64,000 bases of DNA from Actinomycetota bacterium (GTDB taxonomy: Bacteria > Actinomycetota > Actinomycetes > S36-B12 > FW305-bin1): the NCBI GenBank assembly GCA_004297305.1, contig SCTR01000008.1, positions 62,001 to 126,000 of the forward strand. Direction: 5' to 3'. This document shows positions 8,129 through 16,971 of this stretch, piece after piece; within the stretch, counting starts at the first letter, position 1, and every line of letters starts with the position of its first letter. Under the pieces are notes generated by a model. It ran no database searches, was not told the origin of the DNA, and was given only the letters and a program-made list of their open reading frames with translations. Both the position numbers and the translations under genes were made by a program.

Positions 8129-10873
8129 TCAGCCGGATCCCTCCGTGTTGCCCGCGTCCGCGGCCGCCGGATTCTGCAGCTGGTACCGCTCGATGGCCTT
8201 CGCGACCACGTCGGCGGCGATCTCACCGCGACCGGCCAGCCGGGTCAGCGTGGCGACGGTGATCGCCTGGGCGTCGACGAGGAAGTGCCGCCGCAGCGCG
8301 CCGCGGGTGTCCGACATCCCCCAGCCGTCGGTGCCGAGCGAACAGAAGTCCGCCGGAACCCACTCACGGATCTGGTCCTGCACGGCCCGCATGTAGTCGC
8401 TGACCGCGACCACCGGCCCGGGCTGCCCGGCCAGCCGGGTGGTGACGAACGCCTGCCGCGGTTCTTCGTCGGGGTGCAGGAAGTTGTGGCGGTCCACGGC
8501 GAGCCCGTCGCGGCGCAACTCGTTCCAGCTGGTCACCGACCAGACGTCGGCCTGGACGCCCCAGTCCTGCGCGAGCAGCTGCTGGGCGTCGATCGCCCAT
8601 GGCACGGCCACTCCGGAGGCCAGCAGCTGGGCACGCGGCGCCGGCGAATCGGCGGGGGCCGCCGCGACGCGGTGAATGCCGCGCAGGATCCCGTCGACGT
8701 CCACGTCGGCCGGTTCGGCCGGCTGCAGGACCGGCTCGTTGTAGAGGGTGAGGTAGTAGAAGACGTTCTCCGGGTCCTCGCCGTACATCCGGCGCAGCCC
8801 GTCGCGCACGATGTACCCGATCTCGTAGCCGTACGCCGGGTCGTACGCCACCACACCCGGGTTCGTCGAGGCCAGCAGCGGTGAGTGGCCGTCCTCGTGC
8901 TGCAGGCCCTCGCCGTTCAGCGTCGTACGGCCGGCGGTGGCGCCCAGCACGAAGCCGCGCGCCATCTGGTCCATCGCGGCCCAGAACGTGTCTCCGGTCC
9001 GCTGGAATCCGAACATCGAGTAGAAGATGTAGACGGGAATCATCGGTTCGTCGTGCGTGGAGTACGACGAACCGGCCGCCAGGAACGATGCCGCCGAACC
9101 GGCCTCGTTGATCCCTTCGTGCAGGATCTGGCCGCGCTCGGACTCCTTGTAGGACAGCATGAGTTCGCGGTCGACGGACATGTACTGCTGACCGTGCGGG
9201 GAGTAGATCTGCTGCACCGGGAAGAGCGAGTCCATCCCGAACGTGCGCGCCTCGTCGGGGATGATCGGGACGAAGCGCGGACCGATGTTCGGGTCCTTCA
9301 GCAGATCCCGGAACAGCCGGACGAAGGCCATCGTGGTGGCCACGAGCTGGTTGCCTGACCCGCGCTTGCTGTTGGCGTACGCCGAATCCGCCGGCAGGGC
9401 CAGTGGCCGCGACGTACGGCGACGCGACGGCAGGTAGCCGCCCAGTTCGCGGCGGCGCTCGTGCAGGTACTTCATGTGGGGGTGGTCGTCGGCCGGCTTG
9501 TAGTACGGCGGCAGGTAGGGGTCCAGCGCGGAATCGGGGATGTCCAGGTCCAGCGTGGTGCGGAAGGCGAACAGGTCTTCCTGCGTCAGCTTCTTCATCT
9601 GGTGGGTGGCGTTGCGGCCCTCGAAATGCGACCCGAGCATCCAGCCCTTGACGGTCTTGGCCAGGATCACCGTCGGCTGGCCGCGGTGCTCGACGGCCGC
9701 CCGGTACGCCGCATACAACTTGCGGTAGTCGTGGCCGCCGCGCTTGAGCTGCCAGATCTGGTCATCGGTCAGCCCCGCCACCATCGCGGCGGTCCGCGGG
9801 TCGCGACCGAAGAAGTTCTCCCGGACGAACGTGCCGCTCTCGGCCTTGAACGTCTGGTAGTCCCCGTCGGGGGTCTGGTTCATCAGGTTGACCAGTGCGC
9901 CGTCACGGTCCTGGGCCAGCAGCGGGTCCCACTCGCGGCCCCAGATCACCTTGATGACGTTCCAGCCGGCGCCCCGGAAGATCGACTCCAGTTCCTGGAT
10001 GACCTTGCCGTTGCCGCGGACCGGGCCGTCGAGGCGCTGCAGGTTGCAGTTCACGACGAACGTGAGGTTGTCCAGTTCCTCACGCGCGGCCAAACCGATG
10101 GCGCCCAACGACTCCGGCTCGTCCATCTCGCCGTCGCCGAGGAACGCCCACACGCGCTGGTCCGAGGTGTCCTTGATACCGCGCGCGTGCAGGTACTTGT
10201 TGAAGCGCGCCTGGTAGATCGCATCGATCGGGCCCAGGCCCATCGACACCGTGGGGAACTGCCAGAAGTCCGGCATGAGGCGCGGGTGCGGGTACGACGG
10301 CAGCCCGCGTCCGAGGCCGCCGTGCGACAGTTCCTGCCGGAACCCGTCGAGTTGGTCCTCGCTGAGCCGGCCCTCAAGGAACGCTCGGGCGTAGATGCCC
10401 GGCGAGGCGTGCCCCTGGTAGAAGATCTGGTCTGCGCCGCCGGGGTGTTCGGGGCCGCGGAAGAAGTGGTTGAAGCCGACCTCGTACAACGAGGCGCTCG
10501 ACGCGTACGTCGAGATATGACCGCCCACGCCGACGCCGGGGCGCTGCGCCCGATGCACCATGATCGCGGCGTTCCACCGGGTGTAGGCGCGGATCCGGCG
10601 TTCGATGGTCTCGTCGCCGGGGAACCACGGCTCGTGTTCCGGTGGGATCGAGTTGATGTAGTCGGTGCTGCGCAGGCTGGGCACGCCGACCTGCCGCTCC
10701 GCGGCGCGACGCAGCAGCGCCAGCATGAGGTAGCGCGCCCGGTAGGCGCCAGCCTGGTCGACCACGGCGTCGAAGGAGTCGATCCATTCCTGGGTCTCTT
10801 CGGCGTCCACGTCGACGTACTGCGTGGGCAGACCGCCGGCCAGTAGGGGTTCCCGGTCGCGTCCGTGGGTCAC
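8129..10873 (-). CDS. aceE: Pyruvate dehydrogenase E1 component, homodimeric
   Basis: Thiamine-diphosphate-dependent decarboxylating E1 of the pyruvate dehydrogenase complex, feeding acetyl-CoA to the adjacent fatty acid genes. It is 914 aa, the usual size. The TPP/Mg signature is [10 protein letters not shown] followed about 25 residues later by NCN ([11 protein letters not shown]). The [14 protein letters not shown] segment of the pyrimidine-binding domain follows. GTG at 10873 is chosen because GGAGG lies seven bases upstream and the product starts at the family-typical [15 protein letters not shown]. The frame runs a further 396 bases upstream but that stretch is antisense to the DUF3052 gene. 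Confidence 0.96.
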   Translation of the reverse strand: MTHGRDREPLLAGGLPTQYVDVDAEETQEWIDSFDAVVDQAGAYRARYLMLALLRRAAERQVGVPSLRSTDYINSIPPEHEPWFPGDETIERRIRAYTRWNAAIMVHRAQRPGVGVGGHISTYASSASLYEVGFNHFFRGPEHPGGADQIFYQGHASPGIYARAFLEGRLSEDQLDGFRQELSHGGLGRGLPSYPHPRLMPDFWQFPTVSMGLGPIDAIYQARFNKYLHARGIKDTSDQRVWAFLGDGEMDEPESLGAIGLAAREELDNLTFVVNCNLQRLDGPVRGNGKVIQELESIFRGAGWNVIKVIWGREWDPLLAQDRDGALVNLMNQTPDGDYQTFKAESGTFVRENFFGRDPRTAAMVAGLTDDQIWQLKRGGHDYRKLYAAYRAAVEHRGQPTVILAKTVKGWMLGSHFEGRNATHQMKKLTQEDLFAFRTTLDLDIPDSALDPYLPPYYKPADDHPHMKYLHERRRELGGYLPSRRRTSRPLALPADSAYANSKRGSGNQLVATTMAFVRLFRDLLKDPNIGPRFVPIIPDEARTFGMDSLFPVQQIYSPHGQQYMSVDRELMLSYKESERGQILHEGINEAGSAASFLAAGSSYSTHDEPMIPVYIFYSMFGFQRTGDTFWAAMDQMARGFVLGATAGRTTLNGEGLQHEDGHSPLLASTNPGVVAYDPAYGYEIGYIVRDGLRRMYGEDPENVFYYLTLYNEPVLQPAEPADVDVDGILRGIHRVAAAPADSPAPRAQLLASGVAVPWAIDAQQLLAQDWGVQADVWSVTSWNELRRDGLAVDRHNFLHPDEEPRQAFVTTRLAGQPGPVVAVSDYMRAVQDQIREWVPADFCSLGTDGWGMSDTRGALRRHFLVDAQAITVATLTRLAGRGEIAADVVAKAIERYQLQNPAAADAGNTEGSG

Positions 10874-11108
10874 GCGCGATCCTCCGTCCCATCGGGGCGC
10901 CGGCAGGGGTGGGCCGCCGCCCGTCGTCGGTGTTGTCCGGCCCATCATCGCGCGCCGGGGTGGCCGAGGTGACTGGCGGGGCGAAAGGGCGACGCCTTCG
11001 GCTAGGGCGCTTGCGCTGCACGCAGGGGTCGGGTGGACTACGCCCACAGCCCCGGACCCGGGGAGCAGCCAGCCGGACCGCCGGCGACGACCATGACGGA
11101 GGACGTTG

Positions 11109-11540
11109 GTGACCGCGACCGCGGACCACGCGGAAGGGCAGCGTGGCCTGGCCGCCAGGCTCGGCATCCGCACGGGGCAGACCGTCCAGGAGCTGGGCTG
11201 GGACGACGACTGCGATGAGGCGCTGCGCACCTCGATTGAGCAGACGACCGGTTCCGAGCTGGTGGACATCGACTACGAGGACGTCGTGGACGTCGTCGTG
11301 CTGTGGTGGCGCGATGACGACGGGGACCTCGTCGACGCGCTGGTCGACGCGATCGGACCGCTCGCCGACCACGGCGTGGTGTGGCTGCTCACTCCGAAGC
11401 CGGGTCGCGACGGTCACGTGGAGTCCGAGGACATCGCCGACGCGGCCCCGACCGCCGGGCTGCAGCACACCAGCACGATCAGCGCGTCCCGGGAATGGCA
11501 GGGCAGCCGGTTGGTCGCCCCCCGTGCCGGCAAACGCTGA
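11109..11540 (+). CDS. DUF3052 family protein
   Basis: Acidic 143-residue protein of the actinobacterial DUF3052 family (Rv2239c type). Characteristic features are [21 protein letters not shown] near the start (split here for length: the key residues are Gly-Trp-Asp-Asp) and [15 protein letters not shown] in the middle. The function is unknown. The GTG at 11109 has GGAGGA six bases upstream, better than TTG at 11106. It sits divergently from aceE and upstream of the peroxiredoxin gene, the same trio as in M. tuberculosis. Confidence 0.88.
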   Translation: MTATADHAEGQRGLAARLGIRTGQTVQELGWDDDCDEALRTSIEQTTGSELVDIDYEDVVDVVVLWWRDDDGDLVDALVDAIGPLADHGVVWLLTPKPGRDGHVESEDIADAAPTAGLQHTSTISASREWQGSRLVAPRAGKR

Positions 11541-11628
11541 CCGCACGGCTACTTCCGGTGCCGTGGCCCAGCCGTAGCGGCGAACGGTGTCTGACGATGT
11601 CAACCGAAGGATCAAGAGGAGCTGCCTG

Positions 11629-12090
11629 ATGACAGTCGAAGTAGGCCAGCCGGCCCCGGACTTCGAACTGAAGAACCAGCACGGCGAACTGGTGAAACTG
11701 TCGGACTTCCGCGGCAGCAAGAACGTCGTGCTGTTGTTCTACCCGTTCGCGTTCACCGGCACGTGCACCGGCGAGCTGTGCGCCGTACGGGACGATCGAG
11801 CCGACTTCGTCAACGACCAGACGCAGATCCTGGCGATCTCCTGTGACACGCCGCATTCGCTGCGCATCTTCGCCGCGCAGGAAGGGTTCGACTACCCGCT
11901 GCTGTCGGACTTCTGGCCCCATGGCGAGGTGGCGCGGCAGTACGGCGTTTTCCGTGAGGACCGCGGGGCTGCGACGCGGGGTACGTTCGTGATCGACCGG
12001 GACGGCATCGTCCGGTGGTCGGTCGTCAATGCCATGGGTGATGCCCGTAGCAACGACGACTACCGCAAGGCGCTCGCCAACCTCGCCTAG
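11629..12090 (+). CDS. ahpE: Peroxiredoxin, AhpE type
   Basis: Thiol peroxidase of 153 aa that reduces peroxides and peroxynitrite. The peroxidatic cysteine is in [12 protein letters not shown], and the second cysteine of that motif is an extra, potentially resolving, residue that M. tuberculosis AhpE lacks at the same place. The signature LLSDFWPHG and the [13 protein letters not shown] strand identify the AhpE subgroup. The ATG at 11629 follows AGAGGAGC with good spacing. It lies 88 bases after DUF3052 and just before a tRNA gene. Confidence 0.9.
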   Translation: MTVEVGQPAPDFELKNQHGELVKLSDFRGSKNVVLLFYPFAFTGTCTGELCAVRDDRADFVNDQTQILAISCDTPHSLRIFAAQEGFDYPLLSDFWPHGEVARQYGVFREDRGAATRGTFVIDRDGIVRWSVVNAMGDARSNDDYRKALANLA

Positions 12091-12110
12091 CGGCCCAGGG
12101 GTTTTCGAGC

Positions 12111-12183
12111 GGGCGCATAGCTCAGTTGGTAGAGCGCCTGCCTTACAAGCAGGTGGCCGGGGGTTCGAGTCCCTCTGCGCCCA
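12111..12183 (+). tRNA. tRNA-Val (anticodon TAC)
   Basis: A complete 73-base cloverleaf. The acceptor stem GGGCGCA pairs with TGCGCCC, the D arm is GCTC/GAGC, the anticodon stem CCTGC/GCAGG has loop CTTACAA, and the T arm contains GGTTCGAGTCC. The discriminator is A. CCA is not encoded. The anticodon TAC reads GTA-type valine codons, which are rare in this GC-rich genome. tRNA genes can serve as integration sites, but no integrase is nearby. Confidence 0.96.
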
Positions 12184-12346
12184 CAACGTCAGTGCCACAA
12201 CGGTTTCCGCGGTCGAATGCCGCGCGATTCGGGGGCGACTTCGACGGCCGGGGCGCGATGCTCCTGCGCTGGTCCACTCATGCGGCCCGCCGCCGGCATG
12301 GGACGGGGCGCAGATGCGGGCTGACGGGACTCTGTCGTGCCACGCA

Positions 12347-12383
12347 CGTGGGCCCCGTCCTGACGGGCAGGACGGTGCCCACG
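12347..12383. terminator. Strong hairpin between tRNA-Val and hsp20
   Basis: A 16-bp stem with one mismatch (CGTGGGCCCCGTCCTG with CAGGACGGTGCCCACG) and the five-base loop ACGGG. It lies in the 309-base gap between the tRNA and the convergent end of hsp20. No T-tract follows on either strand. A bidirectional terminator is the simplest reading. The rest of this gap shows no gene that I can support. Confidence 0.5.
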
Positions 12384-12492
12384 CGTGGAACGTCACGGAT
12401 TCCGAGGCGAGCGTTCCGAGTGCACGTGTAGGTACTCGTGCAAGAGGGTGGAGACGTCGGTTAGCGTCCACCTCAACTGCAACAGGCTCACC

Positions 12493-12924
12493 TCAACCCC
12501 CGATCGCTCGGGGCTCGTTGGCTGTGGCCTGCACAGTGATCTTGCGGGGCTTCGCCTTCTCCGCCACCGGGATTCTCACCTGGAGCACCCCGCCGTCGTA
12601 CGTCGCCTCGGCGCGATCGGCGTCGAGCGTGTCGCCCAGAATCACCTGTCGGCTGAAGACACCGTGGGGGCGTTCGGTGACCAACCACTCGTGGGTGTCC
12701 GCAGGCGCGGGGCGTTCGGCTCGGACGGTGAGGACATTGCGCTCGACGTCCAGGTCGACGGTGGCCGGATCGACACCGGGCAGGTCGAGCTCGATGAAGA
12801 AGTCATCCCCGTCGCGCCACGAGTCGAGGGGCATGGTGACCGGCCGTGACGCGGTGCCGGCAGTGCCGAAGAACTGCTGGGCGAGCCGATCGAAGTCACG
12901 GATCGGGTCAGTGCGCAGAAGCAT
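12493..12924 (-). CDS. Small heat shock protein, Hsp20/alpha-crystallin family
   Basis: ATP-independent holdase of 143 aa that keeps unfolding proteins soluble. The alpha-crystallin domain begins near residue 30 (DDFFIELDLPGVDPATVDLD) and contains the family's GVFSRQVILGD strand; the last strand is GGVLQVRIPV. The ATG at 12924 has GGAGG nine bases upstream. An in-frame start at 13038 would extend over the promoter. It is divergent from a MerR-family gene, the usual arrangement for an HspR-like repressor and its target. Confidence 0.93.
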   Translation of the reverse strand: MLLRTDPIRDFDRLAQQFFGTAGTASRPVTMPLDSWRDGDDFFIELDLPGVDPATVDLDVERNVLTVRAERPAPADTHEWLVTERPHGVFSRQVILGDTLDADRAEATYDGGVLQVRIPVAEKAKPRKITVQATANEPRAIGG

Positions 12925-12947
12925 CACAGGTCGCCTCCATTGGCTCG

Positions 12948-12972
12948 GATAGGTGGCCCCAAACCACCTATC
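12948..12972. promoter_or_regulatory. Perfect inverted repeat in the hsp20 promoter, N7 spacer
   Basis: GATAGGTGG (12948-12956) and CCACCTATC (12964-12972) are perfect complements separated by seven bases. The arm-N7-arm geometry equals that of HAIR elements bound by HspR (CTTGAGT-N7-ACTCAAG), but the arm sequence differs. It lies 24 bases upstream of the hsp20 start codon. It could be an operator or an mRNA hairpin. Confidence 0.6.
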
Positions 12973-12989
12973 TATGTCGACAGCCACAG

Positions 12990-13010
12990 ATATTAGATGT
13001 CGTCTAACAT
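12990..13010. promoter_or_regulatory. Second inverted repeat, AT-rich, between hsp20 and the MerR gene
   Basis: ATATTAGA and TCTAACAT flank TGTCG, with one mismatch between the arms and a perfect TTAGA/TCTAA core. It lies 40 bases upstream of the MerR-type gene and is strikingly AT-rich for this genome, as expected for a promoter/operator. The geometry suits a MerR-family dimer. Confidence 0.5.
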
Positions 13011-13049
13011 AGATCGCAACATCGGGACGGGCCGGCAACGGAGGCAGTC

Positions 13050-13346
13050 ATGACCGCCGACGAGGACCTGCAGGCCGGCCAGGGCCTGTTCGGCATCACC
13101 ACGGCCGCTGAGCTCGTCGGCCTCGACGCCCAGAGCCTGCGCCTCTACGAGAAACGAGGCCTCCTCGAGCCCGGCAGGACGCCCGGAGGGACGCGCCGCT
13201 ACAGCACCGACGACGTGGCCCGCCTGCGACGTATCACCGCTCTCATGTCCAGCGGGATCAACATCGCCGGCGTCGCCGCCATCCTGGAACTGGAAGCGGT
13301 GAACGCTGACCTCCGGGCCCAGATTGAGCAGCTGCGTACGTCCTAA
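13050..13346 (+). CDS. MerR-family regulator, HspR-like
   Basis: A 98-residue DNA-binding protein with a MerR winged helix: FGITTAAELVGLDAQSLRLY, then EKRGLLEPGRTPGGTRRYS, then a short dimerisation helix (ADLRAQIEQLRTS). The short length without a ligand domain, the VGLDAQSLRLYEK helix and the divergent hsp20 gene point to an HspR-type heat shock repressor. The dnaK operon normally accompanying HspR is absent, so this may be a dedicated hsp20 regulator. Confidence 0.85.
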   Translation: MTADEDLQAGQGLFGITTAAELVGLDAQSLRLYEKRGLLEPGRTPGGTRRYSTDDVARLRRITALMSSGINIAGVAAILELEAVNADLRAQIEQLRTS

Positions 13347-13529
13347 GCGACCGGCCGCGGTGCAGGATCCGTTCTAGGGACTCCGCGGCCGCCATGCTGC
13401 CGGACGAGATGGGAGTCCAGGGGCAACCGGGTGGTCGGCGGACCCAGGCAGTGCGCAGGTGGGGAGGGGGGTAATGCACGCCAGCCGCCCCTGCGTGATC
13501 ATGCGCTGTCGGGCGGGTGTCCCGCGCAA

Positions 13530-14567
13530 TCACTGCCGCGTGAGCTTGCGGTGGAGGTAGTCGGCGGCTCGGGGAAGCCATTGCCATCTGCGGTTGCCCA
13601 CCAGGTGGTCGCCCGCAGGAATCACGAGATGTTCGCCGTGCGGCGCCAGGTGGGCGAGATCGGCACCGTCGCTGTACCCGGGAATGACGTCGTTCTCGCC
13701 GTCGATGGCCAACAGCGGCTGGCGGATCTCCGCAGCGAAAGTGCGCACGTCGACATGAGCCGCAAAGGCGGCAGCAGCGTCGCGACTGCCGGCGCGAATG
13801 GTCAGGATTGCTTGGAGGAGTGCGGGAAGCTCGTCCCAGACCATGGTTGAGGGGCCACTGACGGTGACGCCGGCCTGTAGTCGGGGCTCACGGGCAAGGG
13901 ACAGCGCGCCGTAGTACCCGCCGAGGCTGAGCGCCATCAGCCCAATCCTGCGCGGCGTCAGCCCAGTCGCCAGGGCGGTGTCGAGCGCCTCGCTGACGAC
14001 CGCGTGATAGTCCGCGCGGACCGTCGTGGTCGATGCCAGTTCCCCCTGCCCGGGGCCGTCGATCGACAGGGTGGCGAGCCCGCGGCGCTGCAAGGCGATC
14101 GTGTTGGCGTGGAACTCGACGCGGCTCGAGTCCAGTCCAGGCACGACCACGACCAGTGGTGCTTCCGGGTCGCCCTGCGGGACGGTCAGGGTGCCGCGAA
14201 AGGCCGCACCGGTCAGGGTCTGCGCACCGGGCTGGAGGATGGCGAGCGCTCGGGCCATGGCGTCGGCTGCTTCGGCGTGGCCGTCGCGATCGTCGGCCGG
14301 GAGGGTGGTCGCGATGTGACAGCACGCGGCCGCAGCCAGGTAGGCGTCTGCCTGGGTGATGGGGTTGCCGTCGCTTTCGGCCCGGCGGGCGTCGGCGAGG
14401 TGGGCTGCGCCGGCGGCTCGAAACGCTGTCGTCCACTCGCTGGCGCGGCGCAGCGTAGCCGTGATGGCGTCGTACTCACTGGCATCGACGCCGGCAGCGA
14501 TCGCCCGCGATCGGCCCAACGCGACCACTGGCTCCAGCATCTCGGGTTGATCGAGCAGGACAGTCAT
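13530..14567 (-). CDS. Alpha/beta hydrolase (FrsA/dihydropseudooxynicotine hydrolase-like)
   Basis: A 345-aa serine hydrolase. It has an N-terminal helical region of about 130 residues, then VVVVPGLDSSRVEF (oxyanion region), the nucleophile elbow ALSLGGYYGAL, an acid in IDGENDVIPG and a histidine in IPAGDHLVGN. This two-part layout resembles 2,6-dihydropseudooxynicotine hydrolase and related C-C bond hydrolases. The substrate is unknown. The ATG at 14567 has AAGGAG six bases upstream. It follows the quinone-oxidoreductase-like gene by 17 bases, so the two are probably one operon. Confidence 0.82.
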   Translation of the reverse strand: MTVLLDQPEMLEPVVALGRSRAIAAGVDASEYDAITATLRRASEWTTAFRAAGAAHLADARRAESDGNPITQADAYLAAAACCHIATTLPADDRDGHAEAADAMARALAILQPGAQTLTGAAFRGTLTVPQGDPEAPLVVVVPGLDSSRVEFHANTIALQRRGLATLSIDGPGQGELASTTTVRADYHAVVSEALDTALATGLTPRRIGLMALSLGGYYGALSLAREPRLQAGVTVSGPSTMVWDELPALLQAILTIRAGSRDAAAAFAAHVDVRTFAAEIRQPLLAIDGENDVIPGYSDGADLAHLAPHGEHLVIPAGDHLVGNRRWQWLPRAADYLHRKLTRQ

Positions 14568-14584
14568 CAGCATCTCCTTGTAGC

Positions 14585-15496
14585 TCAGGGCAAAGTGCAG
14601 ACCGCGTTGCCCCGTACCTGGCGGGTTACCATCGCCTCGATCGTCTGCAACGTGTTTGCCCAACCGGCGACTCGGCCGATCTCGGGGTGCAGCCGGCCGG
14701 CAGCTACGAGACGTACCAACGCGGCGAGGTCGTCTGCAGTCGGGGTTGGATCGTCGGTGTACAGGAACTTGCGGATCGTGGCGCTCGATCCGCCGCTCCA
14801 ATCGAAGAAGTCCAGCGTTGGAGGGTTTCGGCTGGCCTGGCCGAACCAGACCAGCATCCCGTGCACGGTCAGTTTGCTCAGCACGGTCGCGGTTGCTGCG
14901 GCGCCCACTGAGTCCAGTCCCACGTCAAACCGCCCGACGGCTTCTGCTGCATTGCTGACCCAATCGGCGGCGCCGAGCTCGATCAGTTGGCGGCTGCGGT
15001 CCTCGTCCGCGGTCACGACGGTGATCTGCGCACCCTGGGCCGCGGCAAGTTCCACGAAGTAGTGGCCGACTCCGCCTGACGCGCCGGTCAACAGGACGCG
15101 GCGCGAGGCTAGGGGCCCGGTGACCCTGGTCAGCCGGATCGCGGTGAGGCCGGCCAGCGGCAGTGCAGCGGCCCGGGTAGTACTAATCGCTTCGGGAAGG
15201 ACCGCGAGCCGATCCAACGGCACGGCCACTCGCTCGGCCCAACCGGAGTGGTCCAGGTGCGCGACCACGCGAGTCCCCGCACCCGGTCCTCGTCCGGAGG
15301 CGGCGGGCCGCAAGACGACCCCCGCGATGTCCTTGCCGGGCCGAAAGCCGGGCGGGGCATGGTCGAGCACGAAAGTCTCACCCCGGTTGGGCGAGAACGC
15401 CTGGACCGCAACCACTGCCTCGTCTGGTCCGGGCTCGGGCTCACCGACCTGCCCCAGGGCGATCGATCCGGGTTCTGTCGTCATCCACGCTTGCAT
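14585..15496 (-). CDS. Zinc-independent MDR oxidoreductase (quinone reductase-like)
   Basis: A 303-aa medium-chain dehydrogenase/reductase. It has a GroES-like N-terminal domain and an NADPH-binding LLTGASGGVGHYFVELA turn. No catalytic or structural zinc cysteines are visible, placing it with the quinone oxidoreductase/enoyl reductase branch. ATG at 15496 is used; MTTEP four codons later is an alternative. It is divergent from an HxlR regulator with only about 66 bases between starts, and precedes a hydrolase. A role in quinone or electrophile detoxification is inferred. Confidence 0.83.
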   Translation of the reverse strand: MQAWMTTEPGSIALGQVGEPEPGPDEAVVAVQAFSPNRGETFVLDHAPPGFRPGKDIAGVVLRPAASGRGPGAGTRVVAHLDHSGWAERVAVPLDRLAVLPEAISTTRAAALPLAGLTAIRLTRVTGPLASRRVLLTGASGGVGHYFVELAAAQGAQITVVTADEDRSRQLIELGAADWVSNAAEAVGRFDVGLDSVGAAATATVLSKLTVHGMLVWFGQASRNPPTLDFFDWSGGSSATIRKFLYTDDPTPTADDLAALVRLVAAGRLHPEIGRVAGWANTLQTIEAMVTRQVRGNAVCTLP

Positions 15497-15536
15497 GCAC
15501 GACAGCGTCACAACGACAGGCCCTCTTGGGAAGTAG

Positions 15537-15550
15537 GCATCAATTGGTGC
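15537..15550. promoter_or_regulatory. 14-bp imperfect palindrome between the oxidoreductase and HxlR genes
   Basis: GCATCAATTGGTGC has arms GCATCAA and TTGGTGC, with one mismatch. It lies 13 bases upstream of the HxlR GTG start, in a 66-base divergent intergenic stretch, where an HxlR dimer would control both directions. Binding is inferred. Confidence 0.4.
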
Positions 15551-15562
15551 TATACACACCCT

Positions 15563-15973
15563 GTGGTAACCAACATCGCAGCGTTGCGGTCGGACGACGG
15601 GCGCTTCGACGTCATGGCTGCGGCTTGTCCCACCCGCCAGGTCATCGGACGGGTGGGGGACAAGTGGTCGCTGCTCGTCCTCTACGCGTTGTCGACCGGC
15701 ACGAAGCGGTTCTCGCAGCTGCGATCTGAGGTCGAGGGCATCAGCCAGAAGATGCTCACTCAGACCCTCCGGGCCTTGGAGCGAGACGGGCTCGTCCACC
15801 GCCACGCGTACCCGACGATTCCGCCCAAGGTGGAGTACAGACTGACCCCGCTCGGCCAAAGCCTCGAGGACGCCATCGCTGTTGTCCGCCGGTGGGCGTA
15901 TGCCCACATGGACGAGATTGCCGCATCCCGCGACACCTACGATCAGCAGCCGGCGCTCACCGACGGCGGGTGA
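15563..15973 (+). CDS. HxlR-family transcriptional regulator
   Basis: A 136-residue winged-helix regulator. The family core is visible: CPTRQVIGRVGDKWSLLVLYAL, split by the conserved Asp-Lys-Trp, then RFSQLRSEVEGISQKMLTQT and the wing VEYRLTPLG. The single N-terminal cysteine (AACPTRQ) corresponds to the redox-active cysteine of YodB/HypR-type members, which respond to quinones and aldehydes. Its divergent oxidoreductase neighbour fits that role. GTG at 15563 is the start. Confidence 0.88.
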   Translation: MVTNIAALRSDDGRFDVMAAACPTRQVIGRVGDKWSLLVLYALSTGTKRFSQLRSEVEGISQKMLTQTLRALERDGLVHRHAYPTIPPKVEYRLTPLGQSLEDAIAVVRRWAYAHMDEIAASRDTYDQQPALTDGG

Positions 15974-16113
15974 GTTTCCGTCCCGCTGCTCACGACGACT
16001 CGTGGCCGCACAACGCACATCATCTCGACGAGAAGCAGGGCGCTCAGAGCTTGCGTGGTGTCGGCAGCCGCGCAGGACGTGCTCGTGGGCGCGTCCTTCA
16101 TGCCACCGTTCGG

Positions 16114-16971
16114 CTACCGGCCGAGGGCGTCGGCGAGCAGGTCGACCTGATCCGGATCGGCGTCGTTGCCGGTGAAGATGAGTTCGTCGCAGCCGTGGCT
16201 TTCGAACTCGGCTGCGGTGGCGGCGATGCTGTCAGGCGACGTGAGGGCGGTGGCAATGCCGTGCTGTGCCCACTCGTCGCCGGCGAAGGCGTAGTAGGGA
16301 CCGATAGCTTGTCGCACCGCGGTTCTCGCGTTGGGACCGAGTGCGAACATCGTCGAGGCGATCACTCGGGGCGTGCCGGTGCGGCCGCGCTGCTGCCAGG
16401 TCTCGACCAGTTCGGGTACGAACTGGTCGAGGTCGTCCGCGGTGGCGGTCCCGGCCAGCCATCCCTGTCCCCGGCGAGCGATACGGCGGACGGTGGCGGC
16501 GGAGGTGCCCCCGAATAGCAGGGGAGGACCGCCTGGTGTGGCGGGCAGCAGCCCGGTACCGGCGCCGTCGTGAAACGCGTCGGCGAGTCGCCCGAGCAGG
16601 GCGTCGAAGGCGACGCCACGGGTTCGGTACGGCACGCCCGAGGCTGCGAAGTCGTCGTCCCGGAAGCCGGCGACCAGTCCGAGCCGCAGCCGGTGAGGGC
16701 CGGCCAGGTGGTCGAGGGTGAGGATCGACTTGGCGAACAGCAGGCTGTTGCTGTGAAGCGGCGCCAGCAAGACGCTGGTCTGCAGGCGGATCCGTCTGGT
16801 GGCCGCCGCCGCCGCGGCCAGCAGGGTGAGCGGTTCCGGCGTCGGCCACAGCAGGCGATCGCTCACGCTGACCGAGGAGAAGCCGCGCGCCTCGGCGCGC
16901 CTCGCCCACTCGACGAGCTGTCGAGCATCGCGCCATGGGGCGTGACCGGGCAGCCCGACTCCGATGTCCAT
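16114..16971 (-). CDS. LLM-class (luciferase-like) flavin/F420-dependent oxidoreductase
   Basis: A TIM-barrel protein of 285 aa with the luciferase-like monooxygenase signature: GVGLPGHAPWRDARQLVEWA at the N-terminus, ARGFSSVSVSDRLLW, and the phosphate-binding GGTSAATVRRIARRGQGW. Whether it uses FMN or F420 cannot be read from sequence; F420 use is plausible because a reductase for it is encoded at 35.7 kb. Its ATG overlaps the preceding DsbA-type gene stop by one base, so the two are co-transcribed. Confidence 0.85.
   Translation of the reverse strand: MDIGVGLPGHAPWRDARQLVEWARRAEARGFSSVSVSDRLLWPTPEPLTLLAAAAAATRRIRLQTSVLLAPLHSNSLLFAKSILTLDHLAGPHRLRLGLVAGFRDDDFAASGVPYRTRGVAFDALLGRLADAFHDGAGTGLLPATPGGPPLLFGGTSAATVRRIARRGQGWLAGTATADDLDQFVPELVETWQQRGRTGTPRVIASTMFALGPNARTAVRQAIGPYYAFAGDEWAQHGIATALTSPDSIAATAAEFESHGCDELIFTGNDADPDQVDLLADALGR

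Noticed and set aside
10874-11269. In-frame 132-codon N-terminal extension of aceE
   Set aside because: Low-complexity, antisense to DUF3052; the GTG at 10873 has a proper ribosome site and family-typical start.
12111-12183. tRNA-Val as the attachment site of a mobile element
   Set aside because: No integrase, no repeat of the tRNA 3' end found nearby, and the flanking genes are core.
13431-13850. Plus-strand frame opposite the hydrolase gene
   Set aside because: Shadow of the minus-strand hydrolase, whose catalytic residues lie in the opposite frame.
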